Shown here: piece by piece, positions 14,688 through 24,149 of the stretch
Layout: each line of letters starts with the position of its first letter
Numbering within the stretch: the stretch's first letter is position 1
Origin: Deinococcus psychrotolerans
GTDB lineage: Bacteria > Deinococcota > Deinococci > Deinococcales > Deinococcaceae
DNA: 64,000 nt
Direction: 5' to 3'
NCBI RefSeq assembly: GCF_003860465.1
Contig: NZ_CP034185.1
Span: 310,001 to 374,000, forward strand
The notes under the pieces: model-generated
What the model saw: only the letters and a program-made list of their open reading frames with translations
Databases searched by the model: none
Told to the model about the DNA's origin: nothing
Program-made: the position numbers and the translations under genes

Positions 14688-16964
14688 TCAGGAGTGGGGC
14701 TGAGCGGTGTCTGGGGCAGCCCAGTGAGACGGCTCACGGCTGTGCGGGTCGTCCATCAATTCCACGAAGGCGTCCACCACTTCAGGGTCAAACTGCACGC
14801 CGCGCTGGGCGACGATTTCCCAAATGGCGGCTTCCGGCGTCCATTCGGCTTTATAAGGCCGTTCGCTCACCAAGGCGTCGTAGACGTCGGCCACTGCAAA
14901 AATGCGGGCCAGCAGCGGGATGTCCTTGCCTGAGACGCCCCTGGGGTAGCCGGCACCGTCCCAGCGTTCATGGTGAAACTCAATGATCTTGCAGGCGTCG
15001 GGCGAGACATTGGGAAAATGCTCGGCCAGTTGCGTGCCCAGCTCGACATGCCGCTGCATCAGCGCTTCTTCTTCGGCGTCGAAGGGGCCGGATTTGAGCA
15101 GCACGCGGTCAGCCACTTGCAGTTTGCCCAGATCGTGGAGGTAAGCGCCCTGCCTGAGCGCTCCGAGTTGCTCGTCACTCAGGGCCAAGTGCTGGCCGAG
15201 TGCGCTGGAGAGCTCTACGACGCGGCGGGTGTGCCCCTGGGTGGCTCCGTCGCGGGTCTCTAGGGCCAGCCCCAGCATCAGCAGGGCGCTTTCCTGATCG
15301 GCTTGGTGCTGGTGGCGGCGTTCGTGGGCGGCCATCACAGCGGCGGCCCACAGCGCGAATTCTTTGGCCAATTCCAGTGAGGTGGAACCAAAGGCCGCCG
15401 GATCGTGCAGATTGTCGAGATTGAGTTCGGCGACCACTTTGCCCTGCACCACAATCGGAAGCAGCAAATTGGCTTTGATTTCTTGGATGCGCCTGACCGA
15501 AGCAGGGATATCCGGCGGCTCCACATCACGCTGGGAATGGAGCTGTAGGGCTTCGCCGGTCAGCAGGCGCGGCTGGCCCTGCTGCAACTGTTTAAGGTCG
15601 CCGTGCCAATTTTGCATTTGTGAAAAGGTGTACCGGACGCCGAGCAGCGCTTCGCCGTATCCCACTTCGCCGCGCACCACCCACTCCTCACCGTCGCGCA
15701 CCGACAAGCTGCCGGCTTCGGCCCCCGGCACGCAGAGGATGGCGGCTCTGAGCAGGCCCGGCAAGTCTGGCTCGTCGCTGCCCTGCTCCGCCAGAAATCT
15801 CAGCAGCGAGCGGATGGTGGCCGCGCCGGGAGAAGCGTCGTTAAACGGTGAAGGCGGCAGCGCTTCTGGTCGCGGTTGCCACTCGGCCAGAATTTGATTG
15901 CGCCCGGCTCCCTTGGCCAAATACAGCAGCTCATCGGCCCGCTGAAAGGCCTGTTCGCCCTCAGCGACCAAGCCGCCGGATACCGTCAGCGCAAAATTGA
16001 GGCTGCTGAAGTGCTTGCGCTGCACTTCGGCCAAAGCCGCTTGCAGCTGCTGAGTGAAGGCCTGCACGGTGTGCTGAGCTTCTGCGTGCTTGACGCTCAG
16101 CCGCACCGCGAATTCCTCGCCGCCCACCCGGTAAGCCCGGCTGCGCTCATTGAGGTGAGCACTCAGCACCTTGCTGAACTGCTTAAGCACTTGGTCGCCG
16201 TAGAGGTGGCCGTGTTCGTCGTTGACCCGTTTGAAATGGTCGAGGTCGAGCAGCAGCAAAAAACGGGCCTCGGGGTGGTTCGGGCTGAGCGGCGGCTGAT
16301 CTTCTTCAAAAGCGTAGCGGTTGTGCAGGCCAGTCAGGGCGTCGCGGGTGGCGAGGCGCTGGTAGCGGCGGTTGCTGACCACGGTTTGCCGGGCCAGCGA
16401 CACCAGCGCGGCCCACAAGCAAAAGCCGGTGATGCTAAAGACCACTTTGATGATGTACAGTTCGGCGGCCACGCTGAATGCCTGCGGGGCCCGCACAAAA
16501 TTGAGCAGCAAGACGGCGCTGCTCGGCACAAACAGCAGCGCGGCGTACACGGCCCTTTGTTTGAGAGACTGGCCGATTTTGATCTTGCTGCGGCGCAAAA
16601 GAGCGGCTATGCCCACCACGCTGGCCAGTTGCAAGCTGGCGATTGCCGCGCCCTGCTGTCCCAAAATCAGCCAGTGATAGAGGGAGAGTGCTGCGCCGAT
16701 CAGCACTCCCCAGGGCGTGCCCATGAAGCTGCTGGCCAGCGCCACCGGAACTTCCCTGAAATCAAGGTAAAAGCCCGGCGCAAACGTGTGGGTATGCATC
16801 AAGCAGGCGAGGCCCGCGCCCAAATACACCAAGCCGCGAAAGACTTTGGTCTTCCAATTTTGCTCGGCGGAAAAGCTCAGGCTCACCAAAATGGCAAACG
16901 ACGGAAACAAGATCAGCGCAAAGAAAAGACTATCGGTGAGCGACAGCAGCATGGAAAACGTCAT
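14688..16964 (-). CDS. membrane c-di-GMP enzyme: 5TM-LytS-like, GGDEF, GAF and HD-GYP domains
   Basis: About 758 residues. The N-terminal ~200 residues hold several membrane segments and the DFREVPVAL / GTPWGVLIGAALSLY pattern of 5TM-5TMR_LYT sensor domains. A GGDEF domain follows with GGEEF (RVGGEEFAVR), then a GAF-like domain, then an HD-GYP domain with HDLGK and HHERWDGAGYP. The first half would make c-di-GMP and the second degrade it, so one activity may dominate or be signal-dependent. The frame opens at GTG 16994, but ATG 16964 has GGAGCGGGG before it and starts at the first hydrophobic helix, so I prefer it. Signal and net activity are unknown. Confidence 0.9.
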   Translation of the reverse strand: MTFSMLLSLTDSLFFALILFPSFAILVSLSFSAEQNWKTKVFRGLVYLGAGLACLMHTHTFAPGFYLDFREVPVALASSFMGTPWGVLIGAALSLYHWLILGQQGAAIASLQLASVVGIAALLRRSKIKIGQSLKQRAVYAALLFVPSSAVLLLNFVRAPQAFSVAAELYIIKVVFSITGFCLWAALVSLARQTVVSNRRYQRLATRDALTGLHNRYAFEEDQPPLSPNHPEARFLLLLDLDHFKRVNDEHGHLYGDQVLKQFSKVLSAHLNERSRAYRVGGEEFAVRLSVKHAEAQHTVQAFTQQLQAALAEVQRKHFSSLNFALTVSGGLVAEGEQAFQRADELLYLAKGAGRNQILAEWQPRPEALPPSPFNDASPGAATIRSLLRFLAEQGSDEPDLPGLLRAAILCVPGAEAGSLSVRDGEEWVVRGEVGYGEALLGVRYTFSQMQNWHGDLKQLQQGQPRLLTGEALQLHSQRDVEPPDIPASVRRIQEIKANLLLPIVVQGKVVAELNLDNLHDPAAFGSTSLELAKEFALWAAAVMAAHERRHQHQADQESALLMLGLALETRDGATQGHTRRVVELSSALGQHLALSDEQLGALRQGAYLHDLGKLQVADRVLLKSGPFDAEEEALMQRHVELGTQLAEHFPNVSPDACKIIEFHHERWDGAGYPRGVSGKDIPLLARIFAVADVYDALVSERPYKAEWTPEAAIWEIVAQRGVQFDPEVVDAFVELMDDPHSREPSHWAAPDTAQPHS

Positions 16965-17199
16965 CCCCGCTCCGGCAGCCAGCCGCCCAGCCACAGACCA
17001 AGCGCCGCTTTGGAGCGCCCATTTGATTTCAATGCTTTCATGCGGCTTTCCTCAACGTGCAGACCATCCCCGCCCTCTCAAGCTGTTTACTGGTGCTCTG
17101 AGAATTAAATCACAATAGCGCAGTGGCGTGGGGAATGGAGCCACACCGGAGTGCTGTTTGGCCGAGCTTGTTCGCTCAGCCGAAACAGGGCCAACCCCA

Positions 17200-18669
17200 C
17201 TAAAACAACCCTGCCAAGCCGCGCCGCGTTTTGGGAAAACGGGAGCGCTGTACGTCCTGGGCCAGCGTTTCCAGCGCTTTTTGAAGTCCTTGCGCCTCAC
17301 TTACGATGGCGCTGCTCAGTTCGCTGATCTGGGTATCGCGCTCTTTTTCCCACCAGTTGAGCACCCGCTCATTGAGCTTGGCGTGTTTGGGGCTGCTGAT
17401 GTCGCGTGGCGGCTGAATGCGGCTGCGGGCGTCTTCAAGCAGCGCCGGTAAGGTGGTGGCGTGGGCGGCGCTACGGAGGTCGCCGCTGGTCTTGAGGTCG
17501 GCGACCCGGCGGCTGAGGCGCTCGTCTTCTTGTTGGTGGTGGGCGCGATTGCGGCCCTGAATCAGAGCGGCCCCAATCGCCATGCTGACCAGCGAGACCG
17601 TAAAGGCCAGCAGCGACCAGTGTTGCGGGGTGGTCGGTACGTCTGAACTAGGAGCCGAGAGGTCTTGCAAAGTGCTGCTCTGGGCGGCGTTGGCGGCGAG
17701 TTGCTGCGTGACTCTTAAGATGCCGTCCCAGTTGAGGTAGCCTTCCACCACCAGATACAGCGAGCTGATCAGCAGGATAGCCGTCAACAGAGACGCCGCG
17801 CTCCGCCGCGTGGCGCTGAGCTGGGTGCGGTAAGCCAGTTCTTCGAGCAGCCACAGCAGCAAGACGCTGAACATCACGCCAGCACTGAGAGCAATGATGG
17901 TCATATACAGCAGATTGTCAGGGTTGAACAGCAAATTGATGCTGATGCCGCTGATCAGGCCCACGAAAAATTTGCTGAACACCGCAAAAAACGAAAAGGC
18001 TTTGGCGCTCAGCGACTTGTCCGGCTCGGGGCGGTAGGGCTGGCCTTCTTTGGCGAGCGAGGCCAGCGCCGCTTGTCCGTAGAGGTCGTCGGCGTCGCGG
18101 GTGTACGGGCTGACGCCTTGCTCGATCAAAGCGTCGAAGCGCTGCTGGGTGGCCTGCTCAATCGCTTCGGTGGCCTGAGTGTAGGCCCGCTCGCTGGCGC
18201 TGCTCGAATCGTTCATGAACTTGAGGTGCTGCTCTTGGCGCGACCAGGATTGCCGCACGCCCACTCCCGTTTCGGCCAGAGCGCGGGTCAGGGCCGCGTA
18301 AGTCACATTGTAATTGACTTCGTACTGGCGCACTCCCAGGTCAAGGACGCGGGCGCGGCGCAGCAAATCCGAGCGCTGGGCTTCGTCGTCGATCAGTTGA
18401 ATGTCACGCTGCACATCGCTGAGATACGTTTCCAGCTCGGCGGGCGGCAGCACCGGCATGAACTGCTGGGCGCTGAGCGCTTCGGGCGTGGGCAGGGCGG
18501 CCAGATGAGATTGATCGACAGCGGGATCGGCGGGCGGCTGTTCATTTTGCACAGCATCGAACACCATATTTAGCTGCCCGTAGGGAGGGGAAAGAGTCTC
18601 GCTGGCCGTCTCGGTTTGGTTTTCCTCCATCTGATCTGGCTGTATTTGATTAGGATCAAGCGTGGTCAT
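17200..18669 (-). CDS. four-TM membrane protein of unknown function
   Basis: 489 residues, not recognised. An acidic, Gln/Pro-rich N-terminus (1-80) leads into a helical, probably coiled-coil region (about 80-210). Four hydrophobic segments follow: two adjacent (KFFVGLISGISINLLF and the next), one near LLTAILLISSLYLVVEG and one near LLAFTVSLVSMAIGAALI. A charged helical C-terminus has Arg-rich KTRRG near its end. It is last in an envelope operon: its ATG overlaps the stop of the VWA-like gene (ATGA). Its long helical ends suggest a scaffold or partner-binding role; this is inference. Confidence 0.75.
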   Translation of the reverse strand: MTTLDPNQIQPDQMEENQTETASETLSPPYGQLNMVFDAVQNEQPPADPAVDQSHLAALPTPEALSAQQFMPVLPPAELETYLSDVQRDIQLIDDEAQRSDLLRRARVLDLGVRQYEVNYNVTYAALTRALAETGVGVRQSWSRQEQHLKFMNDSSSASERAYTQATEAIEQATQQRFDALIEQGVSPYTRDADDLYGQAALASLAKEGQPYRPEPDKSLSAKAFSFFAVFSKFFVGLISGISINLLFNPDNLLYMTIIALSAGVMFSVLLLWLLEELAYRTQLSATRRSAASLLTAILLISSLYLVVEGYLNWDGILRVTQQLAANAAQSSTLQDLSAPSSDVPTTPQHWSLLAFTVSLVSMAIGAALIQGRNRAHHQQEDERLSRRVADLKTSGDLRSAAHATTLPALLEDARSRIQPPRDISSPKHAKLNERVLNWWEKERDTQISELSSAIVSEAQGLQKALETLAQDVQRSRFPKTRRGLAGLF

Positions 18670-19361
18670 CGGCGGTCTGCCTTGACAGCGGCGGCAAAGC
18701 TCGGATACACGTTGGCGAGGTCGTACGCTCCGGCCAGAATCACCCGTTTGTCGTTGGCGGCCTTGCCGAGCTGGGCCGTGAAGCTGTCGCGGATGCTGCT
18801 GCCCGTGGCGTCAGCCTCGGGGCTGAGGCCCGCAATAAAGACGGTGGCGGTGCTGCGGCCCAGCAGTTTGCTGAACACGCTGGGCAAAGTCGAGCGCTGC
18901 GGGTCGTCCAGCACGGCTCCGTCGGTAAAGTAAACCACCACGGTCTTGGCGTCTTTGGTGCGCTGCCCCGCCGAAGTGGCAGCGCTGAACCCGGCGGTAA
19001 TGGCGCTGCCTCTGCCCTTGCAGGGAGCGGTCAAGGCGTTGGAATAGCGCAAAATATCGCTCTTGGGCATCCGAGCGCCGTTGGCCCCCTGGTACTGGAA
19101 ATCGGCGATGGTCTTGACGCCGCTACAGACTTGCAGCAAGGTCACGCTGTCGCCACTCTTGACCTGATTGAGCATGACATTCTGGGCGATGAGGCGGGCC
19201 TGCGGCGCGTACTGAAACGCCGGATTTTTGCTGCTGCCGGTCATGTCCACGGCGATCACCATGTGGATGGGCGGAGAACTCAGCCCCAGCACCGAGGCCG
19301 CGCTGAGCGGGGTGGGCACGAGCAAGCTGGAAAGGAGAGGAAACAGGGCAAAACTGGTCAT
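18666..19361 (-). CDS. secreted VWA-like protein
   Basis: 231 residues with a signal peptide (FALFPLLSSLLVPTPLSAA). The mature start resembles a von Willebrand factor A domain: IHMVIAVDMTGSS gives a MIDAS-like Asp39-x-Thr41-x-Ser43 (canonical is DxSxS), and VVVYFTDGAVLDD supplies the later Asp. Such domains bind protein ligands through a divalent metal. The frame opens at GTG 19376, but ATG 19361 is preceded by GTGGAGA and fits the signal peptide. It sits 28 bases after the penicillin-binding protein gene and overlaps the next gene, so it should be co-expressed. Confidence 0.75.
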   Translation of the reverse strand: MTSFALFPLLSSLLVPTPLSAASVLGLSSPPIHMVIAVDMTGSSKNPAFQYAPQARLIAQNVMLNQVKSGDSVTLLQVCSGVKTIADFQYQGANGARMPKSDILRYSNALTAPCKGRGSAITAGFSAATSAGQRTKDAKTVVVYFTDGAVLDDPQRSTLPSVFSKLLGRSTATVFIAGLSPEADATGSSIRDSFTAQLGKAANDKRVILAGAYDLANVYPSFAAAVKADRR

Positions 19362-19389
19362 AAAAGAAGTCTCCACGTTGAAAATCGTT

Positions 19390-21498
19390 TTAAGGTGAGG
19401 AAGTCGGCGCGGGATTTTGCGGTGGGTTTTGCAGCACGATGCCCGCTTCCGGCACCGCCGCGCCGTCCACGCGCCGCAGTCCGGTGGGCATCGGCAATTC
19501 GGTGAGGGTGTGCGGCAGCTGGCGCAAAAAACTGATCTCGCGGCAAGCGGCCTGGTGGCGGTAGAGGTCGGTGGGCACGGCTGAGACGCCGCTGGGATCG
19601 CCCAGCCAGACGGCCATGGCGTATTCCGGCGTGACGCCCGCGCACCAGGTGTCGTTCACGTTGTCGCTGGTGCCGGACTTGGCCCCGAGCTGCGCCGCGC
19701 TGCCCAGCAGGCCCGAAAAAAAGGATGGCCGCAAAAACTTGACGTGCGAAGCGTCACCCGACACCGCTGCGGTCAGCATGTCAAACGTCTGGTACGCCAC
19801 GCGGCTGTCCCACAGCGGAACGCAGCTTCGCGGCGGCAACGGCAAGCGCCGCCCCGAAGCGTCGTAGACCGCCGCCAGCAGATGCGGCGGACACCAGCTG
19901 CCCCCGTTGGCGAAGCTGGCATACGCGCCCGCGACTTGCAGCGGTGAGGCCCGCCAGGTTCCGAGGGCCGGGCTGGAGGTGTTGGCCGCGTCTTTGGTGT
20001 AGCCCACCGCGCTCAGCGCCCTTGTCAGCGGCTGCTGATACTGCAAGCCGACCTGCACCGCCACGGTGTTGAGCGAGCGGGTGTCGGCCTCGCGGACGGT
20101 CACGCTCTGGTTCAGGAAGGTGCCGGTGTTGTTGCCAATCGCCTGCCCATAATAGCTGGTCGGCTGATCGCGGAAGCGGCTGAGCTGATTGAGGCTGCCC
20201 GCTCCCTGCCCGAAAGCGGCGGAATACAGCAGCGGTTTGACGGTGCTGGCCACCGGGCGGCGGGCGCTGACGGCCCACTGCTGGCCCGACTCGCCGCTGA
20301 GGTTGCCGCCGGTGCTGCTCGCCAGGGCCAGAATCCCGCCGTCGGCCACGTTGATGACGGCGGCCCCTTCGCCCACGTTGGCCCGGTTCTCGCTGACGCG
20401 GGCATTCAGATCGCGCTGGGCCTGCGCGTCGATGGTCAGGGTCACGGTGGCGGCGCGGGCGGGCGAAATGCCGCTCTGCTGCAACTCGCGCTTGACCAGG
20501 GCCTGCAAAGTCCAGGCTGGATCGGGGTCGCTGCGGTAATCGGGGTTGCGGCTGGCCCGCGCCACCATCAGGTTGGGACCGTATCCAGCGTAGTCCACCC
20601 GCCAGAGGCTCGGCTGCACCTGCTCGCCCACTGCCTGCGCGTACTGGTCGTCGGTAATCAGGGTGTGAGTGTGCAGCAGCCCCAGCGTAAGAAGCTGCTG
20701 CGCCCGCATGGCCCGGAACCGTTCGGTGGAGTCGGTCAGCGGGGTTTTATCCGTCACCAGATAAGTGCTGGGGCGCGGCAGCAATCCCACCAGAAAAGCA
20801 CTCTGGGCCAGGCTCAGATCGCTGGCAGGCACCCCGAACATGATGCGGGCAGCGTCGTGAATGCCCTTGCGCTGGCCGATGCCCAGCCAGGGCAAGCTGT
20901 TGACGCTCATCTCCAGCACCTCAGCCTTGCTGTAGCGCAGGCTCAGCAGCGGGGCCAGCACGTACTCGGCGGCTTTTCTGAAAATGCCCGCCACGTCGCG
21001 GCTCACACCGGTGCGACCAGTATCGTAGTCGAAGTGCCCGGCCAGCACGTTGTTTTTGAGCAGCTGCATGGTGAGGGTGCTGCCCCCCGCGCGGCTGAGC
21101 AGCGACTTGGGAATGCGCCCCAGATCGATGCCGGGGTGCCCAAAGTAGCGCACGTCTTCCTTGCTGATATACGCCAGCAAAAATTCCCTGGAGACGGCGG
21201 ATAGTGGCAGGGTCAGCGTCTCGCGACACGGTACCGGGTTGCTGGGTTGCTGGCCCTGCACCTCGTCGCAGTGGTCGATCACGCCCATATCGTTGCCTTT
21301 GTTGTCCAGCACCCGGATCGGCTCGATCTGGTCTTTGAGATTCCAGGTTTTGGAGAGCGAGCCGGTCAGCGCCGCGCCTGCCAGCCCGGTCAGCAAAGTC
21401 AGCACCGTGACAATGCCGACGCCCGCCAGCAGCCATCTGAGCAGCCGCCAGATCAGGGCTGGGCGGCGCGGCGAAGTGAACAGGGGAGAAACGCTCAA
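19390..21498 (-). CDS. class A penicillin-binding protein (transglycosylase/transpeptidase)
   Basis: 702 residues from TTG 21498. One N-terminal membrane helix (about 16-45) is followed by a GT51 glycosyltransferase with catalytic Glu114 (KEDVRYFGHPG) and GGSTLTMQLLKNN. The transpeptidase domain has S418-x-x-K421 (STVK), S475-L-N477 and KSGT at 607-610. All key residues are present. It polymerises and cross-links peptidoglycan. The frame is open 94 codons further upstream, but that part overlaps the preceding small gene in another frame and is Pro/Ser/Arg-rich noise. TTG 21498 overlaps the upstream TGA (TTGA), so I take it as the start; it has no clear Shine-Dalgarno and may depend on coupling. 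Confidence 0.93.
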   Translation of the reverse strand: MSVSPLFTSPRRPALIWRLLRWLLAGVGIVTVLTLLTGLAGAALTGSLSKTWNLKDQIEPIRVLDNKGNDMGVIDHCDEVQGQQPSNPVPCRETLTLPLSAVSREFLLAYISKEDVRYFGHPGIDLGRIPKSLLSRAGGSTLTMQLLKNNVLAGHFDYDTGRTGVSRDVAGIFRKAAEYVLAPLLSLRYSKAEVLEMSVNSLPWLGIGQRKGIHDAARIMFGVPASDLSLAQSAFLVGLLPRPSTYLVTDKTPLTDSTERFRAMRAQQLLTLGLLHTHTLITDDQYAQAVGEQVQPSLWRVDYAGYGPNLMVARASRNPDYRSDPDPAWTLQALVKRELQQSGISPARAATVTLTIDAQAQRDLNARVSENRANVGEGAAVINVADGGILALASSTGGNLSGESGQQWAVSARRPVASTVKPLLYSAAFGQGAGSLNQLSRFRDQPTSYYGQAIGNNTGTFLNQSVTVREADTRSLNTVAVQVGLQYQQPLTRALSAVGYTKDAANTSSPALGTWRASPLQVAGAYASFANGGSWCPPHLLAAVYDASGRRLPLPPRSCVPLWDSRVAYQTFDMLTAAVSGDASHVKFLRPSFFSGLLGSAAQLGAKSGTSDNVNDTWCAGVTPEYAMAVWLGDPSGVSAVPTDLYRHQAACREISFLRQLPHTLTELPMPTGLRRVDGAAVPEAGIVLQNPPQNPAPTSSP

Positions 21499-21836
21499 CG
21501 CCCCAGATCCGCCAGATGAGTCGCCACCGCCGCGAACTGGGCTTCGCGGTTGAATTGGTTGTAGAGGGCCGAGCCGCCGATCAGCAAAACGACCACTGTG
21601 CCGAGGGCGGCCAGAGCAGTCACGCTCCGCTGGCCCCAATGGGCGGGCGTCCGACTGGCGCGGGCCGGACGCGGTTGAGACAGGGGGCGCGGCTTGCCCG
21701 CTTTGCCCGGAGACAGGCGGGGCTGAGTGGAGTGTGGCTGGGCACGGCGCTGAAAACGAGGCGAACTCAGGCCACCCCAATTAAGGCCGCTCAGGGGGCC
21801 GCTGGTGTAAGGTTTAGGCTTCCGAACAAACCGCAT
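21495..21836 (-). CDS. small single-pass membrane protein, first gene of the penicillin-binding protein operon
   Basis: 113 residues. A basic, proline-rich cytoplasmic part (1-68, pI very high) is followed by one hydrophobic helix (SVTALAALGTVVVLLIGG) and a short outer tail (LYNQFNREAQF). It overlaps the PBP start by 4 bases, which supports it as a real gene. No family recognised. The topology is like small division or PBP-accessory proteins, but this is only suggestive. TAGACT lies 7 bases before ATG 21836 with no Shine-Dalgarno, so the mRNA may be leaderless. Confidence 0.65.
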   Translation of the reverse strand: MRFVRKPKPYTSGPLSGLNWGGLSSPRFQRRAQPHSTQPRLSPGKAGKPRPLSQPRPARASRTPAHWGQRSVTALAALGTVVVLLIGGSALYNQFNREAQFAAVATHLADLGR

Positions 21837-21918
21837 ACCGCTCAGTCTAGAGAAGCAATTCTGAGTTTTACGTCCGCCTTTCTGATGATATTCCCATAAA
21901 GGGCGTGAGGGGCGCTGT

Positions 21919-22626
21919 TCAGCCGTTCAAAGCGGTCAAGACATGCTGCGGCGCTTCCAGCGGCATCAGGTGTCCGCAGCCCCGCACGGCAGTGGCCCGC
22001 GCTCCCGGTAAGTTCGCCAGCACCTGAGAGCGGATGGTGTCTGCGTCAATCGCTGGATCGTCCTCCGAAAACAGCACCTGAATGGGCAGGGTCAACCTGC
22101 TGATCTCGCCGCTGATGTCCTCGCGGCTGCCCACGTCTGGCCAGGCTTGCCAGGCGTCCCGGCTGGCCCGCTGGCCGTCTTGGATAAATTGCTGGCGGTC
22201 TGGCTCGGCCAGCGGCTCAAGCGTGATGTGCTTTTGCTGCGCGTCCAGCGCCGCCGAGTCGCCGTAAGCCGAGCGCAATTCAGCGCGGCCCTCCTCGGTC
22301 ATCGGCTCCGGTGTGGGCGGCGAGGGAGCCACCAACAACAGTTCGGTCACCAGCGCCGGAAATCGGGCGGCCAGCAGCAGCACCACTTTGCCGCCCATCG
22401 AGTGCCCCACCAGCTTGAATGGCCCGCCGCCTGCGGCCTGCAACACGTCCGCCAATTGCCCGGCCATGTCTCCGGTGGTCTGGCCCAGCTTTCCGAGCGC
22501 CGCCGCGTCCCCGAAGCCCATCAAATCTGGGGTCAGCGGCTCTGCGGCGAGCCCAGCGCGAACCCGCCGCCACAAATGCGCAGAAGTGCCGAAGCCGTGA
22601 ACCAGCACCAGACGCGGTTCGCTCAC
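21919..22626 (-). CDS. alpha/beta-hydrolase
   Basis: 235 residues from GTG 22626. Oxyanion region VHGFGTS, nucleophile elbow GHSMGG with Ser76, acid in FSEDDPAID and His in GCGHLMPLE, in the normal order, so it should be catalytically competent. Substrate unknown. The frame is open 37 codons upstream, but GTG 22626 overlaps the oxidoreductase stop (GTGA) and begins at the first strand. Co-transcribed with the GMC oxidoreductase pair, so it might act on a lactone or ester made by them; this is speculation. Confidence 0.85.
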   Translation of the reverse strand: MSEPRLVLVHGFGTSAHLWRRVRAGLAAEPLTPDLMGFGDAAALGKLGQTTGDMAGQLADVLQAAGGGPFKLVGHSMGGKVVLLLAARFPALVTELLLVAPSPPTPEPMTEEGRAELRSAYGDSAALDAQQKHITLEPLAEPDRQQFIQDGQRASRDAWQAWPDVGSREDISGEISRLTLPIQVLFSEDDPAIDADTIRSQVLANLPGARATAVRGCGHLMPLEAPQHVLTALNG

Positions 22627-24149
22627 GCTTTCAACTCGGCAATCAGGGCGTCGGCGGTTCGCAGGCTCAGCGCCATCTGGGTCAGGCCCGGATTGACGCT
22701 CAGCGAACTGGGAAAGGTGGAGTTGTCGCAAATCCACAATCCCGGCGTGTCGTGAGAGCGTCCGAAGGCGTCCACCACATTGCTGCTCGGGTCGTGGCCC
22801 ATCCGGGCGGTGCCGATGGTGTGTGCAGCGCGGGGCAGCGCCCAGACTTCGCGTGCGCCGATCTTGGCCCAGAGGTCACGCATCACCGTTTCGGCGTGTT
22901 TGGCCATCCGGTGCTCGTTCTCACCGAAGCTGAAGTGAATCAGCGGTTTGGGCAGCCCGCGCTCGTCGAGTTCGCTGGACAGTTCGAGGAAATTCCCGGC
23001 GTAAGGCAGGCATTCGCCCAAGACATTGATGCCCGCCACGTGGTTGTACTGGCTCAGGTGCTCGCTGAGGGCTGCGCCCCATTTGCCGGTGCCGCGTGCG
23101 TACTGGGTGGCATAGGTCACTGGCATGACGCCCAGCGATTGCAGCAGGTAGCCGCCGACCAGCCCCGGTATCCGGTGGAAATCCTCGCTGATCAGGCCGC
23201 CGGGAATGCCTTTATAGGGCCGCAGATCGTCGTCCACCAGGCCCCAGACCTGCACCCCGACGTGGGCCATGAAGTTGCGCCCGACCTGCTCACTGCTATT
23301 CCCGACGCCGCTGAGCAGCAGCAGCCGGGGCGTTTCGATGGCCCCCGCCGCCAGCACCACTTGCCGGGCGTGCAGGGTCTGGGTTTTGCCGCCGCGCACG
23401 AATTCTGCTCCGCTGACACGGCCTCCCTTCATCAGCAGCTTGGTGACCTGTGCCCCCTCCCAGATGGTTGCGCCCCTCGCCTCGGCCAGCGCCAGATAGG
23501 TTACGTCCAGACTGGCTTTGGCCCCGGTGGAGCAGCCCGCTTGACAAAAACCCCGGTTGCTGCACGCCGGGCGCAGACCGTAACCTTCCTGCTCCTGGGG
23601 TCGGCTCAGCGCCGCGTTGGCCGCCGCCGAGGTGCGGATGCCGCTTTGCTGGGCGGCCTGCTCCATTAGCAGCGCCGCGCCGTTGAGTGGCAAGGCCGGG
23701 TGTGGGTAAGGCCGCTGACGGGGCGGCCCCCAGGGGTACTCGCTGGGGCCGGACACGCCCAGGAACTGCTCGACCTCGTCGTAATACGGTTCCAAGTCGG
23801 CGTAGCTCAGCGGCCAGTCCACGCCCTGACCAAATTCCTTAAGCAGCTCAAAGTCGTCGGGCTGGGCGCGGGGAGTGTAAGCAGTGTAGTGCAGGGTGCT
23901 GCCGCCGACTCCGCGCCCGGAGTTGTTGCGCCCGAAGCCCACCGGGTCTTTGCCCGCCGACAGCCGCTCGTCCATCCAAAACAGCCCGGCCTGCGCCACT
24001 TCGTCGGTGGGCATCTCGGCGGGGCGGTGGCGCACGCCCGCTTCGAGGGCCAGCACCCGCAGCCCAGCGGCGGCCAGGCGGGCCAGCAGCGGCGCTCCGC
24101 CCGCTCCGGTGCCGATCACCAGCACGTCCAGCTCAGGATTATTGGTCAT
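22623..24149 (-). CDS. GMC-family FAD oxidoreductase, gluconate-dehydrogenase large-subunit type
   Basis: 508 residues from ATG 24149. FAD-binding GTGAGG at 13-18, then GVGGSTLHYTAYTPRA, and the C-terminal GMC segment HTIGTARMGHDPSSNVVD with the catalytic His region and NPGLTQMALSL. Cysteines near CSNRGFCQAGCSTGAK are typical of this branch. It would oxidise a sugar or alcohol. A longer start at 24191 is possible, but ATG 24149 overlaps the end of the small subunit gene by 11 bases, which fits a two-subunit enzyme. No cytochrome c subunit gene follows. Confidence 0.88.
   Translation of the reverse strand: MTNNPELDVLVIGTGAGGAPLLARLAAAGLRVLALEAGVRHRPAEMPTDEVAQAGLFWMDERLSAGKDPVGFGRNNSGRGVGGSTLHYTAYTPRAQPDDFELLKEFGQGVDWPLSYADLEPYYDEVEQFLGVSGPSEYPWGPPRQRPYPHPALPLNGAALLMEQAAQQSGIRTSAAANAALSRPQEQEGYGLRPACSNRGFCQAGCSTGAKASLDVTYLALAEARGATIWEGAQVTKLLMKGGRVSGAEFVRGGKTQTLHARQVVLAAGAIETPRLLLLSGVGNSSEQVGRNFMAHVGVQVWGLVDDDLRPYKGIPGGLISEDFHRIPGLVGGYLLQSLGVMPVTYATQYARGTGKWGAALSEHLSQYNHVAGINVLGECLPYAGNFLELSSELDERGLPKPLIHFSFGENEHRMAKHAETVMRDLWAKIGAREVWALPRAAHTIGTARMGHDPSSNVVDAFGRSHDTPGLWICDNSTFPSSLSVNPGLTQMALSLRTADALIAELKA

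Noticed and set aside
17130..17199. Terminator after the four-TM protein gene
   Set aside because: GGCCGAGC and GCTCAGCC form a stem with a mismatch, but no T-run follows on the minus strand.
21499..21780. 94-codon in-frame extension of the penicillin-binding protein
   Set aside because: Lies over the small membrane protein gene in another frame and lacks any signal or domain; the TTGA junction is a better start.
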